From NCBI GenBank assembly GCA_023053545.1, contig JAKZAN010000065.1, forward strand, positions 169,475 through 233,474: 64,000 nt of DNA, given 5' to 3'. A program made the translations under genes and the position numbers. The DNA comes from Lepidurus packardi. Taxonomy: Eukaryota > Arthropoda > Branchiopoda > Notostraca > Triopsidae. Numbering within the stretch: position 1 is the stretch's first letter; the number at the start of each line of letters is the position of its first letter. Below are positions 52,701 through 64,000 of the stretch, piece after piece. The notes under the pieces were generated by a model, which saw nothing but the letters and a program-made list of their open reading frames with translations, had not been told where the DNA came from and searched no databases.

Positions 52701-55700
52701 ATTCCTTACGGACAGAATTAATTCCTTACGGAATGCATGAATTTCTTTACGGCCTGATATAATTCCTTACGGACTGAATTAATTCCTTACGGACAGAATT
52801 AATTCCTTACAGACTGAATTAATTCCTTACGGACTGAATTAATTCCTTACGGACTGAATTAATTCCTTACGGACTGAATTAATTCCTTACGGACTGAATT
52901 AATTCCTTACGGACTGAATTAATTAATTACGGACTGAATTAATTCCTTACGGACTGAATTAATTATTTAGGATTTTTTGAATTCCTTACTTAATGAAATA
53001 ATTCCTTACGGACTGAATTAATTCCTTGCGGACTGAATTAATTCTTTAGGATTGATTGAATTCCTTTCTTACTGAATTAATTCCTTACGGACAGAATTAA
53101 TTCCTTAAGGAATGAATTAATTCCCTACGGACTGAATTAATTCCTTACGGATGGAATTAATTCCTTACGGACTGAATTAATTCCTTACGGATTGAATTAA
53201 TTCTTTACGGACTGAAATAATTCCTTACGGACTGAATTAATTCCTTACGGACTGAATTAATTCCTTACGGACTGAAATAATTCCTAACGGACTGAATTAA
53301 TTCTTTACGGACTGAATTAATTCCTTACGGACTGAATTAATTCCTTACGGACTGAAATAATTCCTTACTGACTGAACTAATTCCTTACGGACTGAATTAA
53401 TTCCTTACGGACTGAATTAATTTCTTACGGATTGAATTAATTCCTTACGGACTGAAATAATTCTTTACGGACTGAATTAATTCCTTACGGACTGAATTAA
53501 TTCCTTTCGGACTGAATTAATTCCTTACGGACTGAATTAATTCCTTACGTACTTAATTAATTCCTTACGGACTGAATTAATTCCTTACGGACAGAATTAA
53601 TTCCTTACGGAATGCATGAATTTCTTTACGGCCTGATATAATTCCTTACGGACTGAATTAATTCCTTACGGACAGAATTAATTCCTTACAGACTGAATTA
53701 ATTCCTTACGGACTGAATTAATTCCTTACGGACTGAATTAATTCCTTACGGACTGAATTAATTCCTTACGGACTGAATTAATTCCTTACGGACTGAATTA
53801 ATTAATTACGGACTGAATTAATTCCTTACGGACTGAATTAATTATTTAGGATTTTTTGAATTCCTTACTTAATGAAATAATTCCTTACGGACTGAATTAA
53901 TTCCTTGCGGACTGAATTAATTCTTTAGGATTGATTGAATTCCTTTCTTACTGAATTAATTCCTTACGGACAGAATTAATTCCTTAAGGAATGAATTAAT
54001 TCCCTACGGACTGAATTAATTCCTTACGGATGGAATTAATTCCTTACGGACTGAATTAATTCCTTACGGATTGAATTAATTCTTTACGGACTGAAATAAT
54101 TCCTTACGGACTGAATTAATTCCTTACGGACTGAATTAATTCCTTACGGACTGAAATAATTCCTAACGGACTGAATTAATTCTTTACGGACTGAATTAAT
54201 TCCTTACGGACTGAATTAATTCCTTACGGACTGAATTAATTCCTTACGGACTGAATTAATTCCTTACGGACTGAATTAATTCCTTACGGACTTAATTAAT
54301 TCCTTACGGACTGAAATAATTCCTTACGGATGGAATTAATTCCTTACGGACTGAATTAATTCCTTACGGACTGAATTAATTCCTTACGGATGGAATTGAT
54401 TCCTTACGGACTGAATTAATTCCTTACGGATTGAATTAATTCTTTACTGACTGAATTAATTCTTTACGGACTGAATTAATTCCTTACGGACTGAATTAAT
54501 TCCTTACGGACTGAAATAATTCCTTACTGACTGAACTAATTCCTTACGGACTGAATTAATTCCTTACGGACTGAATTAATTTCTTACGGATTGAATTAAT
54601 TCCTTACGGACTGAATTAATTCTTTACGGACTGAATTAGTTCCTTACGGACTGAATTAATTCCTTACCGATTGAATTAATTCCGTACGGACTGAATTAAT
54701 TCCTTACGGACTGAATTAATTCCTTACGGACTGAATTAATTCTTTACGGACTGAATTAATTCCTTACGGACTGAATAAATTCCTTACGGACTGAATTAAT
54801 TCCTTACGGACTGAATTAATTCCTTACGGACTGAATTAATTATTTAGGATTTATTGAATTCCTTACTTACTAAATTAATTCCTTACGTAATTAATTAATC
54901 CTTACTTACTGAATTAATTCCTTACGGACTGAATTAATTCCTTAAGGAATTAATTAATTCCGTACGGCCTGATTTAATTCCTTACTGACTGAATTAATTC
55001 CTTACGGACTGAATTAATTCTTTAGGATTGATTGAATTCCTTTCTTACTGAATTAATTCCTTACGGACAGAATTAATTCCTTACGGACTGAATTAATTCC
55101 TTACGGACTGAATTAATTCCTTACGGATTGAAATAATTCTTTACGGACTGAATTAATTCCTTACGGACTGAATTAATTCCTTACGGACTGAATTAATTCC
55201 TTACGGACTGAATTAATTCTTTACGGACTGAATTGATTCCTTACAGACTGAATTAATTCCTTACGGACTGAATTAATTCCTTACGGACTGAACTAATTCC
55301 TTACGGACTGAACTAATTCCTTACGGACTGAATTAATTCTTTACGGACTGAATTAATTCTTTACGGACTGAATTCTTTCCTTACGGACTGAAATAATTCC
55401 TTACGGACTGAATTAATTCCTTACGGACTGAATTAATTCCTTACGGACTGAATTAATTCCTTACTGACTGAATTAATTCCTTACGGACTGAATTAATTCT
55501 TTGCGGACTGAATTAATTCCTTACGGACTGAATTAATTCCTTACGGATTGAATTAATTATTTAGGATTGATTGAATTTCATACTTACTGAATTATTTCCT
55601 TACCGATTTAGTTAATTCCTTTCGGAACGAATTAATTCCTTACGTGCTGAATTAATTCCTTACGGACTGAATTAATTTCTTACGGATTGAATTAATTCCT

Positions 55701-58700
55701 TATGGACAGAATTAATTCCTTACGGAATGCATGAATTTCTTTACGGCCTGATATAATTCCTTCCGGACTGAATTAATTCCTTACGGACTGAATTAATTCC
55801 TTACAGACTGAATTAATTCCTTACGGACTGAATTAATTCCTTACGGACTGAATTAATTCCTTACGGACTGAATTAATTCCTTACGGACTGAATTAATTCC
55901 TTACGGACTGAATTAATTAATTACGGACTGAATTAATTCCTTACGGACTGAATTAATTATTTAGGATTTTTTGAATTCCTTACTTAATGAAATAATTCCT
56001 TACGGACTGAATTAATTCCTTGCGGACTGAATTAATTCTTTAGGATTGATTGAATTCCTTTCTTACTGAATTAATTCCTTACGGACAGAATTAATTCCTT
56101 AAGGAATGAATTAATTCCTTACGGACTGTATTAATTCCTTACGGATGGAATTAATTCCTTACGGACTGAATTAATTCCTTACGGATTGAATTAATTCTTT
56201 ACGGACTGAAATAATTCCTTACGGACTGAATTAATTCCTTACGGACTGAATTAATTCCTTACGGACTGAAATAATTCCTAACGGACTGAATTAATTCTTT
56301 ACGGACTGAATTATTTCCTTACGGACTGAATTAATTCCTTACGGACTGAATTAATTCCTTACGGACTGAATTAATTCCTTACGGACTGAATTAATTCCTT
56401 ACGGACTTAATTAATTCCTTACGGACTGAAATAATTCCTTACGGATGGAATTAATTCCTTACGGACTGAATTAATTCTTTACGGACTGAATTAATTCCTT
56501 ACGGATGGAATTGATTCCTTACGGACTGAATTAATTCCTTGCGGATTGAATTAATTCTTTACTGACTGAATTAATTCTTTACGGACTGAATTAATTCCTT
56601 ACGGACTGAATTAATTCCTTACGGACTGAAATAATTCCTTACTGACTGAACTAATTCTTTACGGACTGAATTAATTCCTTACGGACTGAATTAATTTCTT
56701 ACGGATTGAATTAATTCCTTACGGACTGAATTAATTCTTTACGGACTGAATTAGTTCCTTACGGACTGAATTAATTCCTTACGGATTGAATTAATTCCTT
56801 ACGGACTGAATTAATTCCTTACGGACTGAATTAATTCCTTACGGACTGAATTAATTCTTTACGGACTGAATTAATTCCTTACGGACTGAATTAATTCCTT
56901 ACGGACTGAATTAATTCCTTACGGACTGAATTAATTCCTTACGGACTGAATTAATTATTTAGGATTTATTGAATTCCTTACTTACTGAATTAATTCCTTA
57001 CGTAATTAATTAATCCTTACGGACTGAATTAATTCCTTACGGACTGAATTAATTCTTTAGGATTGATTGAATTCCTTACTTACTGAATTAATTCCTTACG
57101 GACTGAATTAATTCCTTACGGACTGAAATAATTCCTTACTGACTGAACTAATTCTTTACGGACTGAATTAATTCCTTACGGACTGAATTAATTTCTTACG
57201 GATTGAATTAATTCCTTACGGACTGAATTAATTCTTTACGGACTGAATTAGTTCCTTACGGACTGAATTAATTCCTTACGGATTGAATTAATTCCTTACG
57301 GACTGAATTAATTCCTTACGGACTGAATTAATTCCTTACGGACTGAATTAATTCTTTACGGACTGAATTAATTCCTTACGGACTGAATTAATTCCTTACG
57401 GACTGAATTAATTCCTTACGGACTGAATTAATTCCTTACGGACTGAATTAATTATTTAGGATTTATTGAATTCCTTACTTACTGAATTAATTCCTTACGT
57501 AATTAATTAATCCTTACGGACTGAATTAATTCCTTACGGACTGAATTAATTCTTTAGGATTGATTGAATTCCTTACTTACTGAATTAATTCCTTACGGAC
57601 TGAATTAATTCCTTAAGGAATTAATTAATTCCGTACGGCCTGATTTAATTCCTTACTGACTGAATTAATTCCTTACGGACTGAATTAATTCTTTAGGATT
57701 GATTGAATTCCTTTCTTACTGAATTAATTCCTTACGGACAGAATTAATTCCTTACGGACTGAATTAATTCCTTACGGACTGAATTAATTCCTTACGGATT
57801 GAATTAATTCTTTACGGACTGAATTAATTCCTTACGGACTGAATTAATTCCTTACGGACTGAATTAATTCCTTACGGACTGAATTAATTCTTTACGGACT
57901 GAATTGATTCCTTACAGACTGAATTAATTCCTTACGGACTGAATTAATTCCTTACGGACTGAACTAATTCCTTACGGACTGAACTAATTCCTTACGGACT
58001 GAATTAATTCTTTACGGACTGAATTAATTCTTTACGGACTGAATTAATTCTTTACGGACTGAATTAATTCCTTACGGACTGAAATAATTCCTTACGGACT
58101 GAATTAATTCCTTACGGACTGAATTAATTCCTTACGGACTGAATTAATTCCTTACTGACTGAATTAATTCCTTACGGACTGAATTAATTCTTTGCGGACT
58201 GAATTAATTACTTACGGACTGAATTAATTCCTTACGGATTGAATTAATTATTTAGGATTGATTGAATTTCATACTTACTGAATTATTTCCTTACCGATTT
58301 AGTTAATTCCTTTCGGAACGAATTAATTCCTTACGTGCTGAACTAATTCCTTACGGACTGAACTAATTCCTTACGGACTGAATTAATTCTTTACGGACTG
58401 AATTAATTCTTTACGGACTGAATTAATTCCTTACGGATGGAATTGATTCCTTACGGACTGAATTAATTCCTTACGGATTGAATTAATTCTTTACTGACTG
58501 AATTAATTCTTTACGGACTGAATTAATTCCTTACGGACTGAATTAATTCCTTACGGACTGAAATAATTCCTTACTGACTGAACTAATTCTTTACGGACTG
58601 AATTAATTCCTTACGGACTGAATTAATTTCTTACGGATTGAATTAATTCCTTACGGACTGAATTAATTCTTTACGGACTGAATTAGTTCCTTACGGACTG

Positions 58701-58877
58701 AATTAATTCCTTACGGATTGAATTAATTCCTTACGGACTGAATTAATTCCTTACGGACTGAATTAATTCCTTACGGACTGAATTAATTCTTTACGGACTG
58801 AATTAATTCCTTACGGACTGAATTAATTCCTTACGGACTGAATTAATTCCTTACGGACTGAATTAATTTCTTACGGA
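40701..58877. repeat. 20-bp satellite array, second variant domain with ~1.15-kb higher-order repeats
   Basis: Same monomer and orientation as to the left, but with a different set of variants: ttaggattttttgaattcc followed by ttacttaatgaaat, gacagaattaattcctta, ttaaggaatgaatt, ggaatgcatgaatttcttta and ggcctgatataattcc. The ttaggatttttt marker occurs at 47119, 48337, 49154, 50671, 51809, 52967, 53846 and 55961. Several spacings are near 1,140-1,220 bp, while 817, 879, 1,517 and 2,115 show shortened or merged units. Variants typical of the left half (gaacaaattcc, gataaattcc, the T8 monomer) are rare or absent here. No gene. Confidence 0.96.
50671..52966. repeat. Two adjacent ~1.14-1.16-kb higher-order repeat units
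   Basis: Between successive ttaggatttttt markers (50671, 51809, 52967) the order of variant monomers is the same: gcggactg, ggattgattgaattcc, gacagaatt, ttaaggaatg, ggatggaatt, tgactgaactaattcc, gtacttaatt, then ggaatgcatgaatttc. The unit lengths, 1,138 and 1,158 bp, differ by one 20-bp monomer. These are the clearest representatives of the higher-order unit of this domain. Confidence 0.8.
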
Positions 58878-58888
58878 AATTCAGTCCG
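58868..58888. other. Satellite orientation switch (inversion junction)
   Basis: Up to 58877 the array reads ttacgga in the forward sense. From 58878 it reads aattcagtccgca and stays in the reverse complement (aattaattcagtccgtaagg) to the end of the window. The two arms meet without spacer or foreign sequence and do not meet at a monomer boundary. The junction is a single point, so it is a breakpoint of an inversion or an inverted fusion. Confidence 0.93.
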
Positions 58889-59011
58889 CAAGGAATTAAT
58901 TCAGTCCGTAAGGAATTAATTCATTCCGTAAGGAATGAATTAATTCGTAAGGAATTAATTTAGTCCGTAAAGAATTAATTAAGTCCGTAAGGAATTAATT
59001 AAGTCCGTAAG

Positions 59012-60870
59012 GTATTAATTAAGTCCGTTATTAATTAAATAAGTCCATAAGAAACAAATTAAGTCCGTAAGGAATTATTTAAGTCCGTGAAGAATTAATT
59101 CAGTCCGTAAGGAATTAATTCAGTCTGGAAAGAATTAAGTCCGTAAGGAATTATTTCAGTCCGTAAGGAATTAATTCAGTCCGTAAGGAATTAATTCATT
59201 CCGTAAGGAATTAATTAATTCGTAAGGAATTAATTAAGTCCGTAAAGAATTAATTAAGTCCGTAAGGAATTAATTAAGTCCGTAAGGTATTAATTAAGTC
59301 CGTTATTAATTAAGTCCATAAGAAACAAATTAAGTCCGTAAGGAATTATTTAAGTCCGTGAAGAATTAATTCAGTCCGTATGGAATTAATTCAGTCCGTA
59401 GGGAATTAATTCAGTCCGTAGTGAATTAATTAAGTCCGTAAGGAATTAATTCAGTCCGCAAGGAATTAATTCAGTCCGTATGGAATTAATTCAGTCCGTA
59501 AGAAATTCATAAAGTCCATTAGGAATTAATTGAGTCCATAAGGAATTAATTAATTCCGTAAGGAATTAATTAAGTCCGTAAGGAATTATTTCAGTCCGTA
59601 TTGAATTAATTAAGTCCGTAGAGAATTAATTCAGTCCGTAAGGAATTAATTCAGTCCGTAAGGAATTAATTCAGTCCGTAAGGAATTAATTCAGTCCGTA
59701 AGGAATTAATTAATTCCGTAAGGAATTAATTAAGTCCGTAAGGAATTATTTCAGTCCGTATTGAATTAATTAAGTCCGTAGAGAATTAATTCAGTCCGTA
59801 AGGAATTAATTCAGTCCGTAAGGAATTAATTCAGTCCGTAAGGAATTAATTCAGTCCGTAAGGAATTAATTGAGTCCGTAAGGAATTAATTCAGTCCGTA
59901 AGGAATTAATTCAGTCCGTAAGGAATTAATTCAGTCCGTAAGGTATTAATTAAGTCCGTTATTAATTAAATAAGTCCATAAGAAACAAATTAAGTCCGTA
60001 AGGAATTATTTAAGTCCGTGAAGAATTAATTCAGTCCGTAAGGAATTAATTCAGTCTGGAAAGAATTAAGTCCGTAAGGAATTATTTCAGTCCGTAAGGA
60101 ATTAATTCAGTCCGTAAGGAATTAATTCATTCCGTAAGGAATTAATTAATTCGTAAGGAATTAATTAAGTCCGTAAAGAATTAATTAAGTCCGTAAGGAA
60201 TTAATTAAGTCCGTAAGGTATTAATTAAGTCCGTTATTAATTAAGTCCATAAGAAACAAATTAAGTCCGTAAGGAATTATTTAAGTCCGTGAAGAATTAA
60301 TTCAGTCCGTATGGAATTAATTCAGTCCGTAGGGAATTAATTCAGTCCGTAGTGAATTAATTAAGTCCGTAAGGAATTAATTCAGTCCGCAAGGAATTAA
60401 TTCAGTCCGTATGGAATTAATTCAGTCCGTAAGAAATTCATAAAGTCCATTAGGAATTAATTGAGTCCATAAGGAATTAATTAATTCCGTAAGGAATTAA
60501 TTAAGTCCGTAAGGAATTATTTCAGTCCGTATTGAATTAATTAAGTCCGTAGAGAATTAATTCAGTCCGTAAGGAATTAATTCAGTCCGTAAGGAATTAA
60601 TTCAGTCCGTAAGGAATTAATTCAGTCCGTAAGGAATTAATTGAGTCCGTAAGGAATTAATTCAGTCCGTAAGGAATTAATTCAGTCCGTAAGGAATTAA
60701 TTCAGTCCGTAAGTAATTAATCCAGTCCGTAAGGAATTAATTCAGTAAGTAAGAAATTCAATCGATCCTAAAGAATTAATTCAGTCCGTCAGGAATTAAT
60801 TCAGTCCGTAAGGAATTATTTCAGTCCGTATTGAACTAATTAATTCCGTAAAGAATTAATTCAGTCCGCA
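59012..60870. repeat. 931-bp tandem higher-order units in the inverted arm
   Basis: The gttattaatt marker in its long form occurs at 59027 and 59958, and in its short form at 59302 and 60233; both pairs are 931 bp apart. The variants between them follow in the same order, including ttcataaagtccattagg near 59508 and 60439. The first unit also has an internal ~160-bp duplication (about 59551 and 59711). The ends are approximate. Confidence 0.8.
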
Positions 60871-63800
60871 AGGAATTAATTAATTCCGTAAAGAATTAAT
60901 TCAGTCCGCAAGGAATTAATTCAGTCCGTAAGGAATTAATTCATTCCGTAAGGAATGAATTAATTCGTAAAGAATTAATTAAGTCCGTAAAGAATTAATT
61001 AAGTAAGTAAGGAATTAATTAAGTCCGTAAGGTATTAATTAAGTCCGTTATTAATTAAATAAGTCCATAAGAAACAAATTAAGTCCGTAAGGAATTATTT
61101 AAGTCCGTGAAGAATTAATTCAGTCCGTAAGGAATTAATTCAGTCTGGAAAGAATTAAATCAGGCCGTAAGGAATTAATTCAGCCCGTAATGAATTAATT
61201 AAGTCCATAAGGAATTAATTAAGTCCATAAGAAATTAATTAAGTCCGTAAGGAATTAATTCAGTTTGGAAAGAATTAAGTCCGTAAGGAATAAATTCAGT
61301 CCGCAAGGAATTAATTCAGTCCGTAAGGAATTAATTCATTCCGTAAGGAATTAATTAATTCGTAAGGAATTAATTAAGTCCGTAAAGAATTAATTAAGTC
61401 CGTAAGGAATTAATTAAGTCCGTAAGGTATTAATTAAGTCCGTTATTAATTAAGTCCATAAGAAACAAATTAAGTCCGTAAGGAATTATTTAAGTCCGTG
61501 AAGAATTAATTCAGTCCGTATGGAATTAATTCAGTCCGTAAGGAATTAATTCAGTCCGTAATGAATTAATTAAGTCCGTAAGGAATTATTTAAGTCCGTA
61601 AAGAATTAATTCAGTCCGTAAGGAATTAATTCAGTCTGGAAAGAATTAAATCAGGCCGTAAGGAATTAATTCAGTCCGTCATAAATTAATTTAGTCCGTA
61701 AGGAATTAATTCAGTCCGCAATTAATTAATTCAGTCCGTAAGGAATTAATTCAATCCGTAAACAATTAGTTCAGTCCGTAACTAATAAATTCAGTCCGTA
61801 AGGGATTAATTCCGTCCGTAAAGAATTAATTCAGTCCGCAAGGAATTAATTCAGTCCGTAAGGAATTAATTCATTCCGTAAGGAATAAATTAATTCGTAA
61901 GGAATTAATTAAGTCCGTAAAGAATTAATTCAGTCCGTAAGGAATTAATTAAGTCCGTAAGGCATTAATTAAGTCCGTGAAGAATTAATTCAGTCCGTAT
62001 GGAATTAATTCAGTCCGTAAGGAATTAATTCAGTCCGTATGGAATTAATTCAGTCCGTAAGGAATTCATAAAGTCCGTTAGGAATTAATTGAGTCCATAA
62101 GGAATTTATTAATTCCGTAAGGAATTAATTAAGTCCGTAAGGAATTATTTCAGTCCGTATTGAATTAATTAAGTCCGTAGAGAATTAATTTAGTCCGTAA
62201 GGAATTAATTCAGTCCGTAAGGAATTAATTCAGTCCGTAAGGAATTAATTCAGTCCGTAAGGAATTAATTCAGTCCGTAAGGAATTAATCCAGACCGTAA
62301 GGAATTAATTCAGTAAGTAAGAAATTCAATCGATCCTAAAGAATTAATTCAGTCCGTAAGGAATTAATTAAGTCCATAAGGTATTAATTAAGTCAGTTAT
62401 TAATTAATTAAGTCCATAAGAAACAAATTAAGTCCGTAAGGAATTATTTAAGTCCGTGAAGAATTAATTCAGTCCGTATGGAATTAATTCAGTCCGTAAG
62501 GAATTAATTCAGTCCGTAATGAATTAATTAAGTCCGTAAGGAATTATTTAAGTCCGTAAAGAATTAATTAAGTCCGTAAAGAATTAATTAAGTCCGTAAG
62601 GAATTAATTAAGTCCGTAAGGTATTAATTAAGTCCGTTATTAATTAAGTCCATAAGAAACAAATTAAGTCCGTAAGGAATTATTTAAGTCCGTGAAGAAT
62701 TAATTCAGTCCGTATGGAATTAATTCAGTCCGTAAGGAATTAATTCAGTCCGTAGTGAATTAATTAAGTCCGTAAGGAATTAATTCAGTCCGCAAGGAAT
62801 TAATTCAGTCCGTATGGAATTAATTCAGTCCGTAAGGAATTCATAAAGTCCATTAGGAATTAATTGAGTCCATAAGGAATTAATTAATTCCGTAAGGAAT
62901 TAATTAAGTCCGTAAGGAATTAATTAAGTCCGTAAGGAATTATTTCAGTCCGTATTGAATTAATTAAGTCCGTAGAGAATTAATTCAGTCTGTAAGGAAT
63001 TAATTCAGTCCGTAAGGAATTAATTCAGTCCGTAAGGAATTAATTCAGTCCGTAAGGAATTAATTGAGTCCGTAAGGAATTAATTCAGTCCGTAAGGAAT
63101 TAATTCAGTCCGTAAGGAATTAATTCAGTCCGTAAGTAATTAATCCAGTCCGTAAGGAATTAATTCAGTAAGTAAGAAATTCAATCGATCCTAAAGAATT
63201 AATTCAGTCCGTCAGGAATTAATTCAGTCCGTAAGGAATTATTTCAGTCCGTATTGAACTAATTAATTCCGTAAAGAATTAATTCAGTCCGCAAGGAATT
63301 AATTAATTCCGTAAAGAATTAATTCAGTCCGCAAGGAATTAATTCAGTCCGTAAGGAATTAATTCATTCCGTAAGGAATGAATTAATTCGTAAAGAATTA
63401 ATTAAGTCCGTAAAGAATTAATTAAGTCCATAAGGAATTAATTAAGTCCGTAAGGTATTAATTAAGTCCGTTATTAATTAAATAAGTCCATAAGAAACAA
63501 ATTAAGTCCGTAAGGAATTATTTAAGTCCGTGAAGAATTAATTCAGTCCGTAAGGAATTAATTCAGTCTGGAAAGAATTAAATCAGGCCGTAAGGAATTA
63601 ATTCAGCCCGTAATGAATTAATTAAGTCCATAAGGAATTAATTAAGTCCATAAGAAATTAATTTAGTCCGTAAGGAATTAATTCAGTCTGGAAAGAATTA
63701 AGTCCGTAAGGAATAAATTCAGTCCGCAAGGAATTAATTCAGTCCGTAAGGAATTAATTCATTCCGTAAGGAATTAATTAATTCGTAAGGAATTAATTAA

Positions 63801-64000
63801 GTCCGTAAAGAATTAATTAAGTCCGTAAGGAATTAATTAAGTCCGTAAGGTATTAATTAAGTCCGTTATTAATTAAGTCCATAAGAAACAAATTAAGTCC
63901 GTAAGGAATTATTTAAGTCCGTGAAGAATTAATTCAGTCCGTATGGAATTAATTCAGTCCGTAAGGAATTAATTCAGTCCGTAGTGAATTAATTAAGTCC
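60233..64000. repeat. ~2.4-kb higher-order unit and partial second unit
   Basis: Markers recur at a distance of 2,403-2,424 bp: short-form gttattaatt at 60233 and 62636, and at 61442 and 63866; long-form at 61047 and 63470. The small change in period matches one extra 20-bp monomer near 62920. The second unit runs out of the window. Confidence 0.78.

Larger units (their letters stand above)
58878..64000. repeat. 20-bp satellite array, inverted arm
   Basis: The same satellite in reverse orientation. It has its own variants: gttattaatt followed by gtccataagaaacaaatt, cagtctggaaagaattaag, ttgagtccgtaagg and attaattcgtaagg. I did not find the reverse complement of gtccataagaaacaaatt in the left arm, so this arm is not a simple flip of its neighbour. 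Higher-order repetition is strong, with 931-bp and ~2.4-kb periods. No gene. Confidence 0.96.

Noticed and set aside
1-64000. Calling the array a centromere.
   Set aside because: The size and higher-order structure would be compatible, but there is no sequence signature such as a CENP-B box and no functional evidence in the sequence.

Overview
The window is a eukaryotic satellite-DNA block, most likely from an arthropod and probably an insect. This rests on the embedded non-LTR retrotransposon, whose gag-like CCHC protein and APE-type endonuclease resemble the I/Jockey group common in insects; the species cannot be read from the sequence. About 86% of the window is one tandem repeat with a 20-bp monomer (consensus aattccttacggactgaatt). 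Stop codons recur in the repeat and it carries no gene. The remaining ~8.8 kb is six related pieces of a single retrotransposon family, all with coding sense on the minus strand.

Layout: 1-5159 satellite; 5160-5199 a 40-bp retrotransposon scar; 5200-19679 satellite with visible higher-order duplications (4,078 bp, 840 bp, ~1.3 kb); 19680-21016 (copy 1), 22644-23978 (copy 2) and 26420-27756 (copy 3) truncated retrotransposon pieces separated by satellite; 27757-32770 satellite; 32771-36196 the longest copy (copy 4), with 5' UTR, ORF1 and the first part of ORF2; 36199-39365 satellite; 39366-40700 copy 5; 40701-58877 satellite of a different variant composition with ~1.15-kb higher-order repeats; at 58877/58878 the array flips orientation and stays inverted to the end of the window, with 931-bp and ~2.4-kb higher-order repeats.

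All six retrotransposon pieces share the same 3'-side junction with the satellite. They are therefore best explained as one ancestral insertion or deletion product that was afterwards amplified, deleted and recombined together with the satellite, not as six insertions. Four copies also share the same 5' truncation. The longest copy keeps what looks like the true 5' end, including a downstream-promoter-element-like motif. Every copy stops at the very start of the reverse-transcriptase domain, so none can move by itself. Two lineages can be told apart by their lesions. Lineage A (copies 1, 3, 4) has a 2-nt frameshift in the endonuclease. Lineage B (copies 2, 5) lacks it but carries two nonsense codons. 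The way these lesions combine with the truncation requires recombination between copies.

No host gene, tRNA, rRNA or other RNA gene is visible. No novel gene system was found. The points of interest are the architecture of the array and the history of the satellite-retrotransposon composite.
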